This document shows, piece after piece, positions 49,820 to 60,360 of a stretch of DNA of 64,000 bases. Numbering within the stretch: the first letter of the stretch is position 1; the number at the start of each line of letters is the position of its first letter. The notes under the pieces were generated by a model, which worked only from the letters and a program-made list of their open reading frames with translations, searched no databases and had not been told where the DNA came from. The translations under genes were made by a program, and so were the position numbers. The DNA is from JAGNXB01 sp964471595. Its GTDB lineage: Bacteria; Bacteroidota; Bacteroidia; Chitinophagales; Saprospiraceae. Location of the stretch: the NCBI GenBank assembly GCA_964471595.1, contig CAYYGN010000007.1:1-64000 (forward strand), read 5' to 3'.

Positions 49820-52153
49820 ATGAAGAGGTACATATTCGCATGCATATTGGGATTCGGGGCTTTTCTGGTTCGTGCCCAGGAAACCGAGCACAAGGGTTTT
49901 GATGTGGTGGTTTTCAATGAGACCCACATCAATACCGATCAACTTGAGTTCAGCCCCGCTTTCTTTGAGGACGGGATCCTGTTCATTTCCTCCAGGGAGA
50001 ACGTGTACAAATTTGTCGATCGGAGGCTGAACAAGAGCACGATGGGCATTTTTCGTTCTTCCCGTGACAGTGAAGGCGTACTGGGAGAACCCGTATTTTT
50101 CTCCGACCGCATTAATACGCGGTATCACGAAGGCCCTCTTTGCCTGGATGTAGCGGGGTCGGACATGTTCTTCACCCGGAACAATTATGTCAACGGAAAG
50201 CTGGGCAAATCAGCCGATGGATGGGTCAATCTGCGTGTGCTGAAAGCTTCGCGCCAGGGTGATCAATGGGGAGATGTCCGCGACCTGCCTTTCAACAGCA
50301 ACGATTTCAATACCTGTCATCCGAGCATCAGTCCTGAAGGCGACCGGCTTTACTTTGCCTCCGACCGCGAAGGCGGGTTGGGCGGTCTGGATATTTACTA
50401 TGTGGAGAAAACCGGCGATGATTACGGCGATCCGGTCAATCTCGGCCCCGGTGTCAATTCCTCCGGTGACGAAACCTTCCCGTTCATCCATGCAGACGGC
50501 ACTCTCTTTTTCAGCTCCAACGGACTCGGGGGGGTTGGGGGCCTTGACCTGTTTTATACCCGCATGACGCCCGAAGGCGGTTGGAAGCCGGCCCTCAATC
50601 TGGGAGCACCTTTCAACAGTGAAAAGGACGATTTCGGATTCATTCTCGACCTGGAAACCAAGAACGGCTACTTTTCATCCGATAGGCCCGGCGGGAAGGG
50701 GCAGGACGACATCTACCGCTTCTATGTGCGGGAAGGCCTCAACAAACTGCTGGCTGACAAAGACCTGGCAGATGCCCGCAAGCCCGGTACGTTCCGCGTA
50801 TTCGTGGCCGACAATAACACGGGTTCCGAAATAGGAGGGGCGCTTGTCTCCTTCCTGGACCTGGAAGACATGAATTTGTCGAATGTCCTTTCCCTGACTG
50901 ACGAAAACGGTAATCTGATCCGTATTCGGGTGGAAGATCCCGAATCCAATGAATTGATCCTTCGCGTGGATATGGCGGAAACGGATATTAAGGGCTTTAC
51001 GGACGCCGAGGGCATGTTTGAGACGGAACTGCCGGGTAGCACCTTCGTGGTATCTGTCCACAATGAAGGCTATCTGCCCAGACAGGTTGTCATTGAAAAG
51101 GATCCTTCTCTGGAGGAGATTCTTGTGCTTTTGGAGCCTTTGGGTGACCTTGTACCCTTCAGTGGTGTCGTCCTTGACCCGAGGTTCAATACGCCGATGG
51201 CCGGTGCCAAGGTCACCATTCGCGACAAGGAGACCGGCGAGGTCCTTACCACCGTTTACACCGACCGCAACGGGCAGTTCCAATATTATCTGCCCAAGGA
51301 CAAGGATTTCATTGTCGATATCGAGAAGGACAATTTCAAATCCAGCCGGGAAGTGAGTACCCGCAACCTGGAGGAAGGCGCGGAGATCGCCATGGCCTTT
51401 GACATCACGGATCCGAAAGGGCGCAACCCGTTTGCCAGCGGCAATATCATCCAGTTGCCGAACATCTATTACAATTTCAACGATGCAAGTATCCGGCCGG
51501 ATGCCAAACCCGATCTGGATGCACTCGCTACCATTCTCAAACAGTTTCCGGCCGTGACCATCGAACTGGCCTCCCACACGGATGCCCGGGGCACCGATGC
51601 CTACAACAAGCGTTTGTCCCAACGCCGGGCTGAAAACGCCATGCGCTATCTGGTCGGTAAAGGGATTGCTAAATCCAGAATGACGGCCAACGGTTACGGG
51701 GAGAGCCAATTGAAGAATGCCTGTGCTGACGGCGTTGATTGCACCGAAGCCGATCATCAGGTCAACCGGCGTACGGAATTCAGGATTACCAGCGACACGG
51801 ATGTCAAGGTGACCTACCTCAACAATCCGCCGGCTACGATAGGCGGAAAGGCAGGTGCTACCTCCACCCCCGAGTCGGAAATGCCGCCAGTCCGGACCGA
51901 AGAGCCTGCGCCGGCTGTGGAAGAGACGGGTCGATTTGCCGTGATTGCAGGGACCTTTAAGGTGCAGCGCAATGCGGAACGGCGCTTGGAAGAGCTGAAA
52001 GCGTTAGGCTTCACCTCCTCCGAGTTGACGCCTACACCAGCCGGTATGTCGGCCGTGCTGGTGGGTGAATTCGAATCCAGGCCGGATGCACAGGCGTTGG
52101 TGGACCAATTGAAGGACAGCCACAAGATCAGCGCTTATATCAAGAGACGGTGA
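49820..52153 (+). CDS. PD40-OmpA-SPOR envelope protein
   Basis: 777 aa. Signal peptide (MKRYIFACILGFGAFLVRAQ). PD40/WD40-like beta-propeller repeats about residues 150-310 (SPEGDRLYFASDREGGLGGLDIYY, HADGTLFFSSNGLGG, DDIYRFYV). A carboxypeptidase-regulatory-like domain at about 445-513. An OmpA peptidoglycan-binding domain from about 547 (YYNFNDASIRPDAKPDL, SHTDARGTDAYNKRLSQRRA, NRRTEFRI). A SPOR-like domain from about 704 to the end (FAVIAGTFKVQRNAERRLEEL). PorE-like PD40-OmpA proteins link the T9SS to the cell wall. The added SPOR domain binds glycan strands lacking stem peptides in known cases. Last gene of the B-PorP operon, so probably its anchor. Confidence 0.92.
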   Translation: MKRYIFACILGFGAFLVRAQETEHKGFDVVVFNETHINTDQLEFSPAFFEDGILFISSRENVYKFVDRRLNKSTMGIFRSSRDSEGVLGEPVFFSDRINTRYHEGPLCLDVAGSDMFFTRNNYVNGKLGKSADGWVNLRVLKASRQGDQWGDVRDLPFNSNDFNTCHPSISPEGDRLYFASDREGGLGGLDIYYVEKTGDDYGDPVNLGPGVNSSGDETFPFIHADGTLFFSSNGLGGVGGLDLFYTRMTPEGGWKPALNLGAPFNSEKDDFGFILDLETKNGYFSSDRPGGKGQDDIYRFYVREGLNKLLADKDLADARKPGTFRVFVADNNTGSEIGGALVSFLDLEDMNLSNVLSLTDENGNLIRIRVEDPESNELILRVDMAETDIKGFTDAEGMFETELPGSTFVVSVHNEGYLPRQVVIEKDPSLEEILVLLEPLGDLVPFSGVVLDPRFNTPMAGAKVTIRDKETGEVLTTVYTDRNGQFQYYLPKDKDFIVDIEKDNFKSSREVSTRNLEEGAEIAMAFDITDPKGRNPFASGNIIQLPNIYYNFNDASIRPDAKPDLDALATILKQFPAVTIELASHTDARGTDAYNKRLSQRRAENAMRYLVGKGIAKSRMTANGYGESQLKNACADGVDCTEADHQVNRRTEFRITSDTDVKVTYLNNPPATIGGKAGATSTPESEMPPVRTEEPAPAVEETGRFAVIAGTFKVQRNAERRLEELKALGFTSSELTPTPAGMSAVLVGEFESRPDAQALVDQLKDSHKISAYIKRR

Positions 52154-52172
52154 TCGCTCCGCTCTCCTGTAG

Positions 52173-52209
52173 CAAAGCCCGGATCCCTTCAGATCCGGGC
52201 TTTGTTTTT
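52173..52209 (+). terminator. intrinsic terminator of the surface operon
   Basis: CAAAGCCCGGATC pairs perfectly with GATCCGGGCTTTG around a 6-nt loop, then TTTTT. It lies 19 bp after the OmpA-SPOR gene, whose operon therefore ends here. Confidence 0.92.
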
Positions 52210-52231
52210 CTGTGATTGCCGGGCTCGAAGC

Positions 52232-53644
52232 TCATTCCGGTCGAAGAATGCCCTGTAAGGGTATCCTTTCAAGGCGGTGACGGATCAGATATTGCCGGAG
52301 GATACGCTGGTTTTCCGGCGTGAAGGGATAGGATTGAATGGCCGCCTCGAGGGTTGCCGGATCTTTGTCGGCATGTACGGGCAGCATCCCCATTCCGGCA
52401 AAGCGACCGTCGCGCACGGCAAATACCGTTTGGGTCAATGGATCCGGCCCGGTGTCCAGGAGGTAGAAACTGCCTTCTATGTCCTGTCGCAAATGAGCGG
52501 CAGCCAAACGGACACGGGTATTGTACGCCTCAGGTGATTCCCGGCCGCAGCAGGCACCCTGGCACTCCCCCAGATGGTATTCGAAACAAGGCGATTGAGG
52601 AGGGCCGTGGCTGACTGTGAGATGGCGGCAAAGTCCGAATTGCCGGGAAGCAAACGCGAGGGCTTGTTGGGCGGTGCGCTTGCCGCCATAGCGTTGCAGA
52701 GGATCGGCCTCCGGATTCAGCCTCCGGATTTCAAACCGCAGATACCCCTCTTCAGTCGGTTCGACCCAAAGCCCGTATTCGTAAAGGCGTTGGCGTTGCG
52801 CCCGGTTGACAGGAGGTTGCCAACGTTTGATCTCCGCCGCTTCCAGCAGGGAGGCGTACAAATCACTACCGGTGACAACCCATTGCACGTCGGCAATCTC
52901 CTTTTCCAGCCGGTCCGCCTTGCGGGTGATGTCCTGGAGGTGCTCCTGAAGGCGCTTGCGCATGTGAACGCTTTTGCCAACGTAGATGATCTGCCCCGCC
53001 GGATTGCGGAAGTAATACACGCCACAGGCGTCAGGGATGTCGGCGAGTTTGTCCGGTGAAAGGTGGTTGGGGATGGTCTTCCATCGGGATACCGTTTTGA
53101 CGCTTGCCCCCTCCCGGATGGGACCATGAGGGCTTTGCAGGATACGGCTCAGCAGGTCGGCGGTAGCGAGGGCGTCGTCGAGCGCCCGGTGCCGGTTTTC
53201 TGCGGGAATGCCGAAGTGCCGGATGAGGTTGCCGAGGCTGTAGGACGGCAGACCCGGGAAAGCCTGGCGACTCATTTTAACGGTGCAGAGAAAGGGCCTG
53301 CTGAACGGGAAGCCTAAATCCATGAAGGACTCCCGGATGAATTGATAGTCAAACCGGGCGTTGTGGGCGACAAAGACCGCGTGTTCAAGCCTAAGGATAA
53401 CGTCACGCGCTATTTCGTGAAAATAAGGAGCATCCTGTACCATCTCCTGGGTGATGCCGGTCATACGCGTAATGAAATCCGGAATGGTGACGCCGGGGTT
53501 GACAAGGCTGGACCACCTGTCGGTGATTTCCCGTCCGTTGGTCAGGACGATGCCTATTTCCGTAATTTTATCGCGGTCAGGCCGACCACCGGTCGTCTCG
53601 ATATCGACGACAGCATATTGCAGCAATGAAGGACGTTTGGCCAT
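52232..53644 (-). CDS. DnaQ-type 3'-5' exonuclease with UvrC-like GIY-YIG domain
   Basis: 470 aa. Residues 1-170 are a DEDDh exonuclease like the proofreading epsilon subunit: YAVVDIETTGG (Asp14, Glu16), FVAHNARFDYQFI, and ENRHRALDDALAT with the catalytic His and Asp. From about residue 205 comes a GIY-YIG nuclease (ACGVYYFRN, IIYVGKSVHMRKRLQEHL) followed by a UvrC/Cho-like C-terminal segment with CFEYHLGECQGACCG. The same pairing occurs in mycobacterial and other annotations as a putative repair nuclease related to UvrC and Cho. It starts 21 bp from the divergent NamZ-like gene. The repair role is inference. Confidence 0.9.
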   Translation of the reverse strand: MAKRPSLLQYAVVDIETTGGRPDRDKITEIGIVLTNGREITDRWSSLVNPGVTIPDFITRMTGITQEMVQDAPYFHEIARDVILRLEHAVFVAHNARFDYQFIRESFMDLGFPFSRPFLCTVKMSRQAFPGLPSYSLGNLIRHFGIPAENRHRALDDALATADLLSRILQSPHGPIREGASVKTVSRWKTIPNHLSPDKLADIPDACGVYYFRNPAGQIIYVGKSVHMRKRLQEHLQDITRKADRLEKEIADVQWVVTGSDLYASLLEAAEIKRWQPPVNRAQRQRLYEYGLWVEPTEEGYLRFEIRRLNPEADPLQRYGGKRTAQQALAFASRQFGLCRHLTVSHGPPQSPCFEYHLGECQGACCGRESPEAYNTRVRLAAAHLRQDIEGSFYLLDTGPDPLTQTVFAVRDGRFAGMGMLPVHADKDPATLEAAIQSYPFTPENQRILRQYLIRHRLERIPLQGILRPE

Positions 53645-53665
53645 GGAGCAAGCAAATTAACAGAT

Positions 53666-54907
53666 ATGTCTCATTTTCCGTTCCTGTTGATATCCGTTTT
53701 TCTCTGGACAGGCACCGGATGGATACCATCCTGTCAGGCGCCTGTCCAATCAGGAGAAGAAGGCCGTTCCAAGTCGGAATTGGAAAATCCAGTACGTCCC
53801 GGTGCCTGGAATACCGAAGCTTATTTCCCGTTGCTCCGGGGTAAATCCTTCGGACTGGTCTGCAACCACACCGCAACGATAGGAGTGACCCATTTGGTGG
53901 ACTCGCTGACACGGGCAGGACTTCGGCCCGCGAGATTATTTGCCCCTGAACATGGTTTCCGGGGAGATCTTCCGGACGGACATCATATTGGCCATCGCAA
54001 GGATGAAATATCGGGTCTCGAAATCATATCGCTGTACGGGGATCAACGAAAGCCCACCGCGGAATCCCTGGCGGATCTGGATTTGGTGGTCTTCGACATC
54101 CAGGACGTCGGCGCCAGGTTTTATACCTATCTCTCCACCCTTCATTATGTCCTGGAGGCCTGCGCGGAAGCCGGCATTCCGATCGTCGTACTGGACCGCC
54201 CCAATCCTAACGGGCATTATGTGGACGGGCCTGTCCTCAGCATGGCATGGCAGTCCTTCGTAGGCATGCACCCGGTACCTGTCGTCTATGGAATGACCAT
54301 TGGGGAATATGCTGGCATGATTTGCGGGGAGGGTTGGCTCAAGGAGGGCATCAAACCGGCATTGACGGTCATCCCCTTGACGCACTATGAACGCCAATTG
54401 CCTTATCGTTTGCCTGATCGCCCTTCTCCCAACCTTCCCGAGATGAGATCCGTTTGGCTTTATCCCTCTCTTTGCTTGTTGGAAGGAACAGCCATGAGCG
54501 TGGGACGAGGCACGGATTATCCGTTCCAAATGATCGGGCATCCCGATCTCAAGGACGGTGACACCTTCTTTACGCCGGTGTCCCGTCCCGAATCCACCCA
54601 ACCTCCTCTCCGGGGACGGGAATGCAGAGGATTCGATCTGAGCACCCAGGATCCCTTAAGTATCTTCGGGCGCCGGCGTCTTGATTTGTCCTGGATCCTG
54701 AAGACGCACGCGGCCTTCCCCGATCCGGATGCCTATTTTCTCTCCTCCGGATTTTTTGACAAACTCGCGGGAAATGACCTGCTCCGCCGGCAGATCCAAC
54801 AAGGATTGAACGAGGACCAGATCCGTGCATCCTGGAAGGACGACCTTGAACGCTTCAGGGTCCTGCGCGCCCGCTACCTCCTCTATCCGGATGTGCCTTC
54901 GCCCTGA
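53666..54907 (+). CDS. DUF1343 family, exo-beta-N-acetylmuramidase NamZ-like lipoprotein
   Basis: 413 aa. The N-terminus MSHFPFLLISVFLWTGTGWI followed by PSC is a lipoprotein-like signal. The mature protein matches DUF1343: GLVCNHTATIG, RLFAPEHGFRGDL, VFDIQDVGARFYTYLSTLHYV, VVLDRPNPNG and EGTAMSVGRGTDYPFQMIGHP. A Bacillus subtilis member (NamZ) cleaves terminal MurNAc from peptidoglycan fragments and defines family GH171, so a cell-wall recycling role is likely. The divergent neighbour starts only 21 bp away, so their promoters must overlap. It is convergent with the helix-hairpin-helix gene. Confidence 0.9.
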   Translation: MSHFPFLLISVFLWTGTGWIPSCQAPVQSGEEGRSKSELENPVRPGAWNTEAYFPLLRGKSFGLVCNHTATIGVTHLVDSLTRAGLRPARLFAPEHGFRGDLPDGHHIGHRKDEISGLEIISLYGDQRKPTAESLADLDLVVFDIQDVGARFYTYLSTLHYVLEACAEAGIPIVVLDRPNPNGHYVDGPVLSMAWQSFVGMHPVPVVYGMTIGEYAGMICGEGWLKEGIKPALTVIPLTHYERQLPYRLPDRPSPNLPEMRSVWLYPSLCLLEGTAMSVGRGTDYPFQMIGHPDLKDGDTFFTPVSRPESTQPPLRGRECRGFDLSTQDPLSIFGRRRLDLSWILKTHAAFPDPDAYFLSSGFFDKLAGNDLLRRQIQQGLNEDQIRASWKDDLERFRVLRARYLLYPDVPSP

Positions 54908-54926
54908 ATCCGGGCCATCCGACCTG

Positions 54927-56999
54927 TCAGAACATCCACCTGACCTGCGCCTTGAATCCCGATCTGACCGGGCCGTTGATTTCTTCGTTCCCCGTACCAA
55001 TCTTTTCCTGATTGTACAACCGGTAAACCTCATACCGGGCCTCTAGCGTGAGGGCAGACCACGGTCGGTAACGGATATTGATGTATCCCCGATGTCCCTG
55101 ATGATAGTAAGGCCGCAGTCCAAAGGTGTAAAGGAGGTCGTTTTCAAACATGTAGATGCGGCTGGCGTATCCGCCAGTGTGGAACATGGCCAGTCGGGCG
55201 GTAGCGCTCCATCTGCTTCCCATGGGATGGTAGAGCAAGTCCTGCGCCACGAGAAATCCGTCCTCCCGCCCTCCGCCCTGGTCGGCGCGGCTCCATTCCA
55301 GACGGGTTCGCAGGGTGAGTATCCGGTACACTTCGTACTGGATTTGCATGCGCCATTGTTGCCGGTAAACCGGGATCTGATCGGGTATTTCCACACTTCC
55401 GGACCTGTTGATTTCCCGGCCCTTCCACCGGTATTGGAGATAGGCATTCCACTTGCGGCGTTGGGTGTAATCCAAACGGATCAGGTGTTCGCGCCCCCGG
55501 ACAGGACTATCGCTTTGGAAAGTCAACCAGGGGTGTTGCCACAAGTCCACGAACCCGGAGAGCCGGAGGCCGAAAAGGGGGTGCAGGACCAGCCCGCCAT
55601 ACATGCCGGTTTCATTGCGGGGCAGGGTGGATTCCGCCAGCGGTGCCCCCCAGATATTCCAGTAGTCCGGGGAGAAATGGCGGGCCAGCAAAGCGATCTG
55701 GACCTTGGGATGCGGGCTTCCCAGCAAGCCGGAGGTGACGGCATGCCCGCCGATATGGCTGATGGCCGCCTCCCCGAATAGCTGGTGTCCCTGCACGGCT
55801 ACCTGGTAGTCCACACTGACCGACCCCAGATCTTCACCGCGAAAAGCTGCCATGTTGTAAGGCCGATCAGAAGGCACGTACCCGGGGTTGTACCGGAATC
55901 CGACGCCCTGCAGACCGACCCGTACCCGGCGGGAACGATAGGCAATACCGGCGCCGGCAGCAGCCTCCCGGAGGATGCCTTCATCGGCGATTTCCGCCGC
56001 GGTGCGGTGGAATCCCGATTGCTGGAATGAGGAAACATGCAGGGAAACTTCGGATAGGGTGGAGTCGGACAATACGGCATTGGCATCTCGTCGTCGCAGG
56101 GAAGCGAAAGTCAGGAGGTACCAACGTGGTGCCAATTGCCACTCAGCCGCGACGCCGCGAAAAAATCGGCTTTCCTGCCAGGAATTCATGGGAAACAGGT
56201 TGCGCTGTGTTCTTTTGATCAAGGTGACAGCCGCCGTCTTTCCTGCGGCAAATCCGGTACTGACCAGAAGGCCTTGTCCCATGCTCAATCCGTAATCGCC
56301 GACCAAAAGCTGTTGACAACCCCGGAAGGGTCGGCGGATCTGGATATGGGCCGAGTAAAAATCGAATCCGTGGGGATTGCTGCCGCGAAACAGCGCTTCG
56401 CCGGCATCTTTTTCAAAAGAAAGGCCATAGGAAATCTGATTGCCTGAAAAATATCTCAGGCGACCGACCAAACGGTTGGGATCCCCTTCGTAAGGGGGCG
56501 GTGTGCCATCCGCAGCAGGGAGATAGCCCTTGCGTGCTTCCAGACCCCTTTCCCACCGCAGCGTAAACTCGCGGCGTCCGGTCTGCCAATAATGAGACCG
56601 GTGGAGCCGGTCATCTCCGGCCCGGGCCGCCCGGAGGAATGGCAGCAGTCGTTGCACCGTGCGGATGTCAAGGCCCTCCACCACCTGGAGCTCCAGGGGA
56701 TGCAGGTATTCTCCATAGGTCGCCCGGTGAGCGAGGATCGCCTGGATCTGGTTGCCATCCAGGAAAAAAAACACCCGGAGATCATCGGCATCGGCCTGGT
56801 TGATGTTGAGCGGTCTGTGCCTTAGATCCTCCAGAAGCAGCAGCCATTCGGGCTGGATATCGCCGCCATCCCCGGTCTCGTAATCTTCGAACAGTCCTTC
56901 AATGACGTCTTGCTGGATTTCTTCGGTGACCGGCGTGAGTTGGGCGGTCACCCGAAAGGCGAGAAAGCAGAGTCCCAAGGCGGCAAGGAGACGGCGCAT
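54927..56999 (-). CDS. outer-membrane protein with N-terminal helix-hairpin-helix domain
   Basis: 690 aa from the ATG at 56999 (signal peptide MRRLLAALGLCFLAFRVTAQ). Residues about 60-125 hold ComEA-like helix-hairpin-helix units (PLNINQADADDLRVFFFLDG, QVVEGLDIRTVQRLLPFL). The rest is a long series of amphipathic beta strands (FTLRWERGLEARKGY, ISYGLSFEKDAGEALF, LTLRTRLEWSRADQ) ending in VRSGFKAQVRWMF, which looks like an outer-membrane barrel. Such fusions are frequent in Bacteroidota, but their role, possibly DNA handling at the surface, is not established. A frame extending to 57458 overlaps glnA and is rejected. It is divergent from glnA. Confidence 0.82.
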   Translation of the reverse strand: MRRLLAALGLCFLAFRVTAQLTPVTEEIQQDVIEGLFEDYETGDGGDIQPEWLLLLEDLRHRPLNINQADADDLRVFFFLDGNQIQAILAHRATYGEYLHPLELQVVEGLDIRTVQRLLPFLRAARAGDDRLHRSHYWQTGRREFTLRWERGLEARKGYLPAADGTPPPYEGDPNRLVGRLRYFSGNQISYGLSFEKDAGEALFRGSNPHGFDFYSAHIQIRRPFRGCQQLLVGDYGLSMGQGLLVSTGFAAGKTAAVTLIKRTQRNLFPMNSWQESRFFRGVAAEWQLAPRWYLLTFASLRRRDANAVLSDSTLSEVSLHVSSFQQSGFHRTAAEIADEGILREAAAGAGIAYRSRRVRVGLQGVGFRYNPGYVPSDRPYNMAAFRGEDLGSVSVDYQVAVQGHQLFGEAAISHIGGHAVTSGLLGSPHPKVQIALLARHFSPDYWNIWGAPLAESTLPRNETGMYGGLVLHPLFGLRLSGFVDLWQHPWLTFQSDSPVRGREHLIRLDYTQRRKWNAYLQYRWKGREINRSGSVEIPDQIPVYRQQWRMQIQYEVYRILTLRTRLEWSRADQGGGREDGFLVAQDLLYHPMGSRWSATARLAMFHTGGYASRIYMFENDLLYTFGLRPYYHQGHRGYINIRYRPWSALTLEARYEVYRLYNQEKIGTGNEEINGPVRSGFKAQVRWMF

Positions 57000-57092
57000 G
57001 TCACCAAAATACGCATCCGCACCGATTTGGCGGATTTGGTTAACGGAGTGCAAATGAAAGAAGACGGAGGCCTCAATGGTGAAGGCAATCCG

Positions 57093-57100
57093 TATTTTTG
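57093..57100 (+). promoter_or_regulatory. -7 box for glnA
   Basis: TATTTTTG matches TAnnTTTG exactly, 43 nt before the ATG at 57144. A C-rich leader lies between them. Confidence 0.55.
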
Positions 57101-57143
57101 TGCACGGAATCCCCTCCCTAACCCCCTCAACAACCCCAATCGC

Positions 57144-59333
<2,190 letters not shown>

Positions 59334-59356
59334 TCCTGCGACCTGCAAGTTTTCAG

Positions 59357-59390
59357 AACGGGCCATTCACGCGAATGGCCCGTTTTTTTT
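59357..59390 (+). terminator. intrinsic terminator of glnA
   Basis: AACGGGCCATTC pairs perfectly with GAATGGCCCGTT (12 bp) around a 4-nt loop, then a run of T to 59390. Confidence 0.93.
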
Positions 59391-59612
59391 CACAACCCAT
59401 GAATATAGACAACTATGTTTACTTTTTATTAAGTTGATATTAAGTATATTAAACATTTTATTATTACTATTAATACCTTTTACAAGAATACAAGCGGGCA
59501 ATTTTGTATTTGTTGAGGCGGGACGGACTTCGGATGTTTGTATCATCAAAGGGAGCGAAAGCGCTTCCGGTCGCCCCAAGAGAGGCAAACCTCCAACGCG
59601 ACCCTCCGAATC

Positions 59613-59846
59613 GGATATGTTCATGGGATTATAATTTGTTAGTGGGCCGTAAGTTTTTTTGGTGTTTTATTACGGCTCACTACTTTTTCCCTTCCGGTTC
59701 ATCTTCATGTGGATATGTTCATGGGATTATAATTTGTTGCCAGGCTGCCGCACCGAAAGAGGTGCGGCGCCTCCAACGTCCCATCTCGCATAAAAGAATA
59801 ATACGGGCCGAAAGAGGTCCGGAGTTGTATATGTTCATGGGATTAC
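59613..59846 (+). repeat. three copies of a short element, GGATATGTTCATGGGATTAT
   Basis: The first two copies share 28 identical bases starting at 59613 and 59711. The third begins at 59829 and matches TATATGTTCATGGGATTA, then leads directly into a terminator hairpin. The spacing is 98 and about 117 bp. A second phrase, CCTCCAACG, precedes copies 1 and 3 (near 59591 and 59771). Together this looks like a decayed tandem duplication. Confidence 0.8.
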
Positions 59847-59873
59847 AAAGCCGCTCTTGAAGCGGCTTTTTTT
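59847..59873 (+). terminator. intrinsic terminator after the third repeat copy
   Basis: AAAGCCGCT pairs with AGCGGCTTT around a 5-nt loop, then TTTT. There is no obvious gene upstream of it, so it may end a small RNA or be the relic of a lost gene. Confidence 0.8.
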
Positions 59874-60360
59874 ATGCGTGGCACTCAGGAAAACCTTCCC
59901 TGCGGGTAGACGATGGGTCAGCGGTGAGGGCGAGAGCCCTCAGTTGGTCAGGCCTTCCAATAAAATGGAATGCGATATCAGAGAAAAAGCTTGACCTGGA
60001 GAGGATTCCCTTATTCGCACAAGAGAAGTCAACCTTAAACTTTGAAACAGAATCTCCTCCAAAATGCAGATGCCGGGACTTAAGTGCCATCCGGTATAGA
60101 GATGCCACTCTTTCTGAGTAAGTACCGAATCCTTCACCACTTGGTGCACCTCCCTATCCCAATGCCGGTTCAGATAATGTAAAGGCCTGAAGAAATGTCA
60201 TTTACACGACAAAAATGTTAAATTTTTTGGTGAAATGAGAAAATAGCATTACATTTAGCGCACCAGTAAATAGACTTCGCAAACATTACGGTTTGCAGGT
60301 ATTATTTCCCGATGTCACCTTTCGGGCCAGAGGATTTTTCACCCTTTAAATATGTACATT

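Larger units (their letters stand above)
59391..60351. other. AT-rich intergenic region without a confident gene
   Basis: About 960 bp. It holds three copies of a TATGTTCATGGGATTA element and a terminator hairpin (see their entries), then short unrecognised frames at 59924-60121 (+, 65 aa) and 59940-60149 (-, 69 aa) which overlap each other and have no visible family features. AT content rises from here to the end of the window. Confidence 0.6.

Noticed and set aside
33786..52153. Reading the cohesin/dockerin modules as a cellulosome
   Set aside because: There are no catalytic glycoside hydrolase or carbohydrate-binding modules, and HYR chains and PorP/SprF point to an adhesin. The modules are kept, the cellulosome label is not.
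59924..60149. Two overlapping frames of 65 and 69 aa on opposite strands
   Set aside because: Neither has a family feature, and at least one must be false; left as part of the intergenic region.
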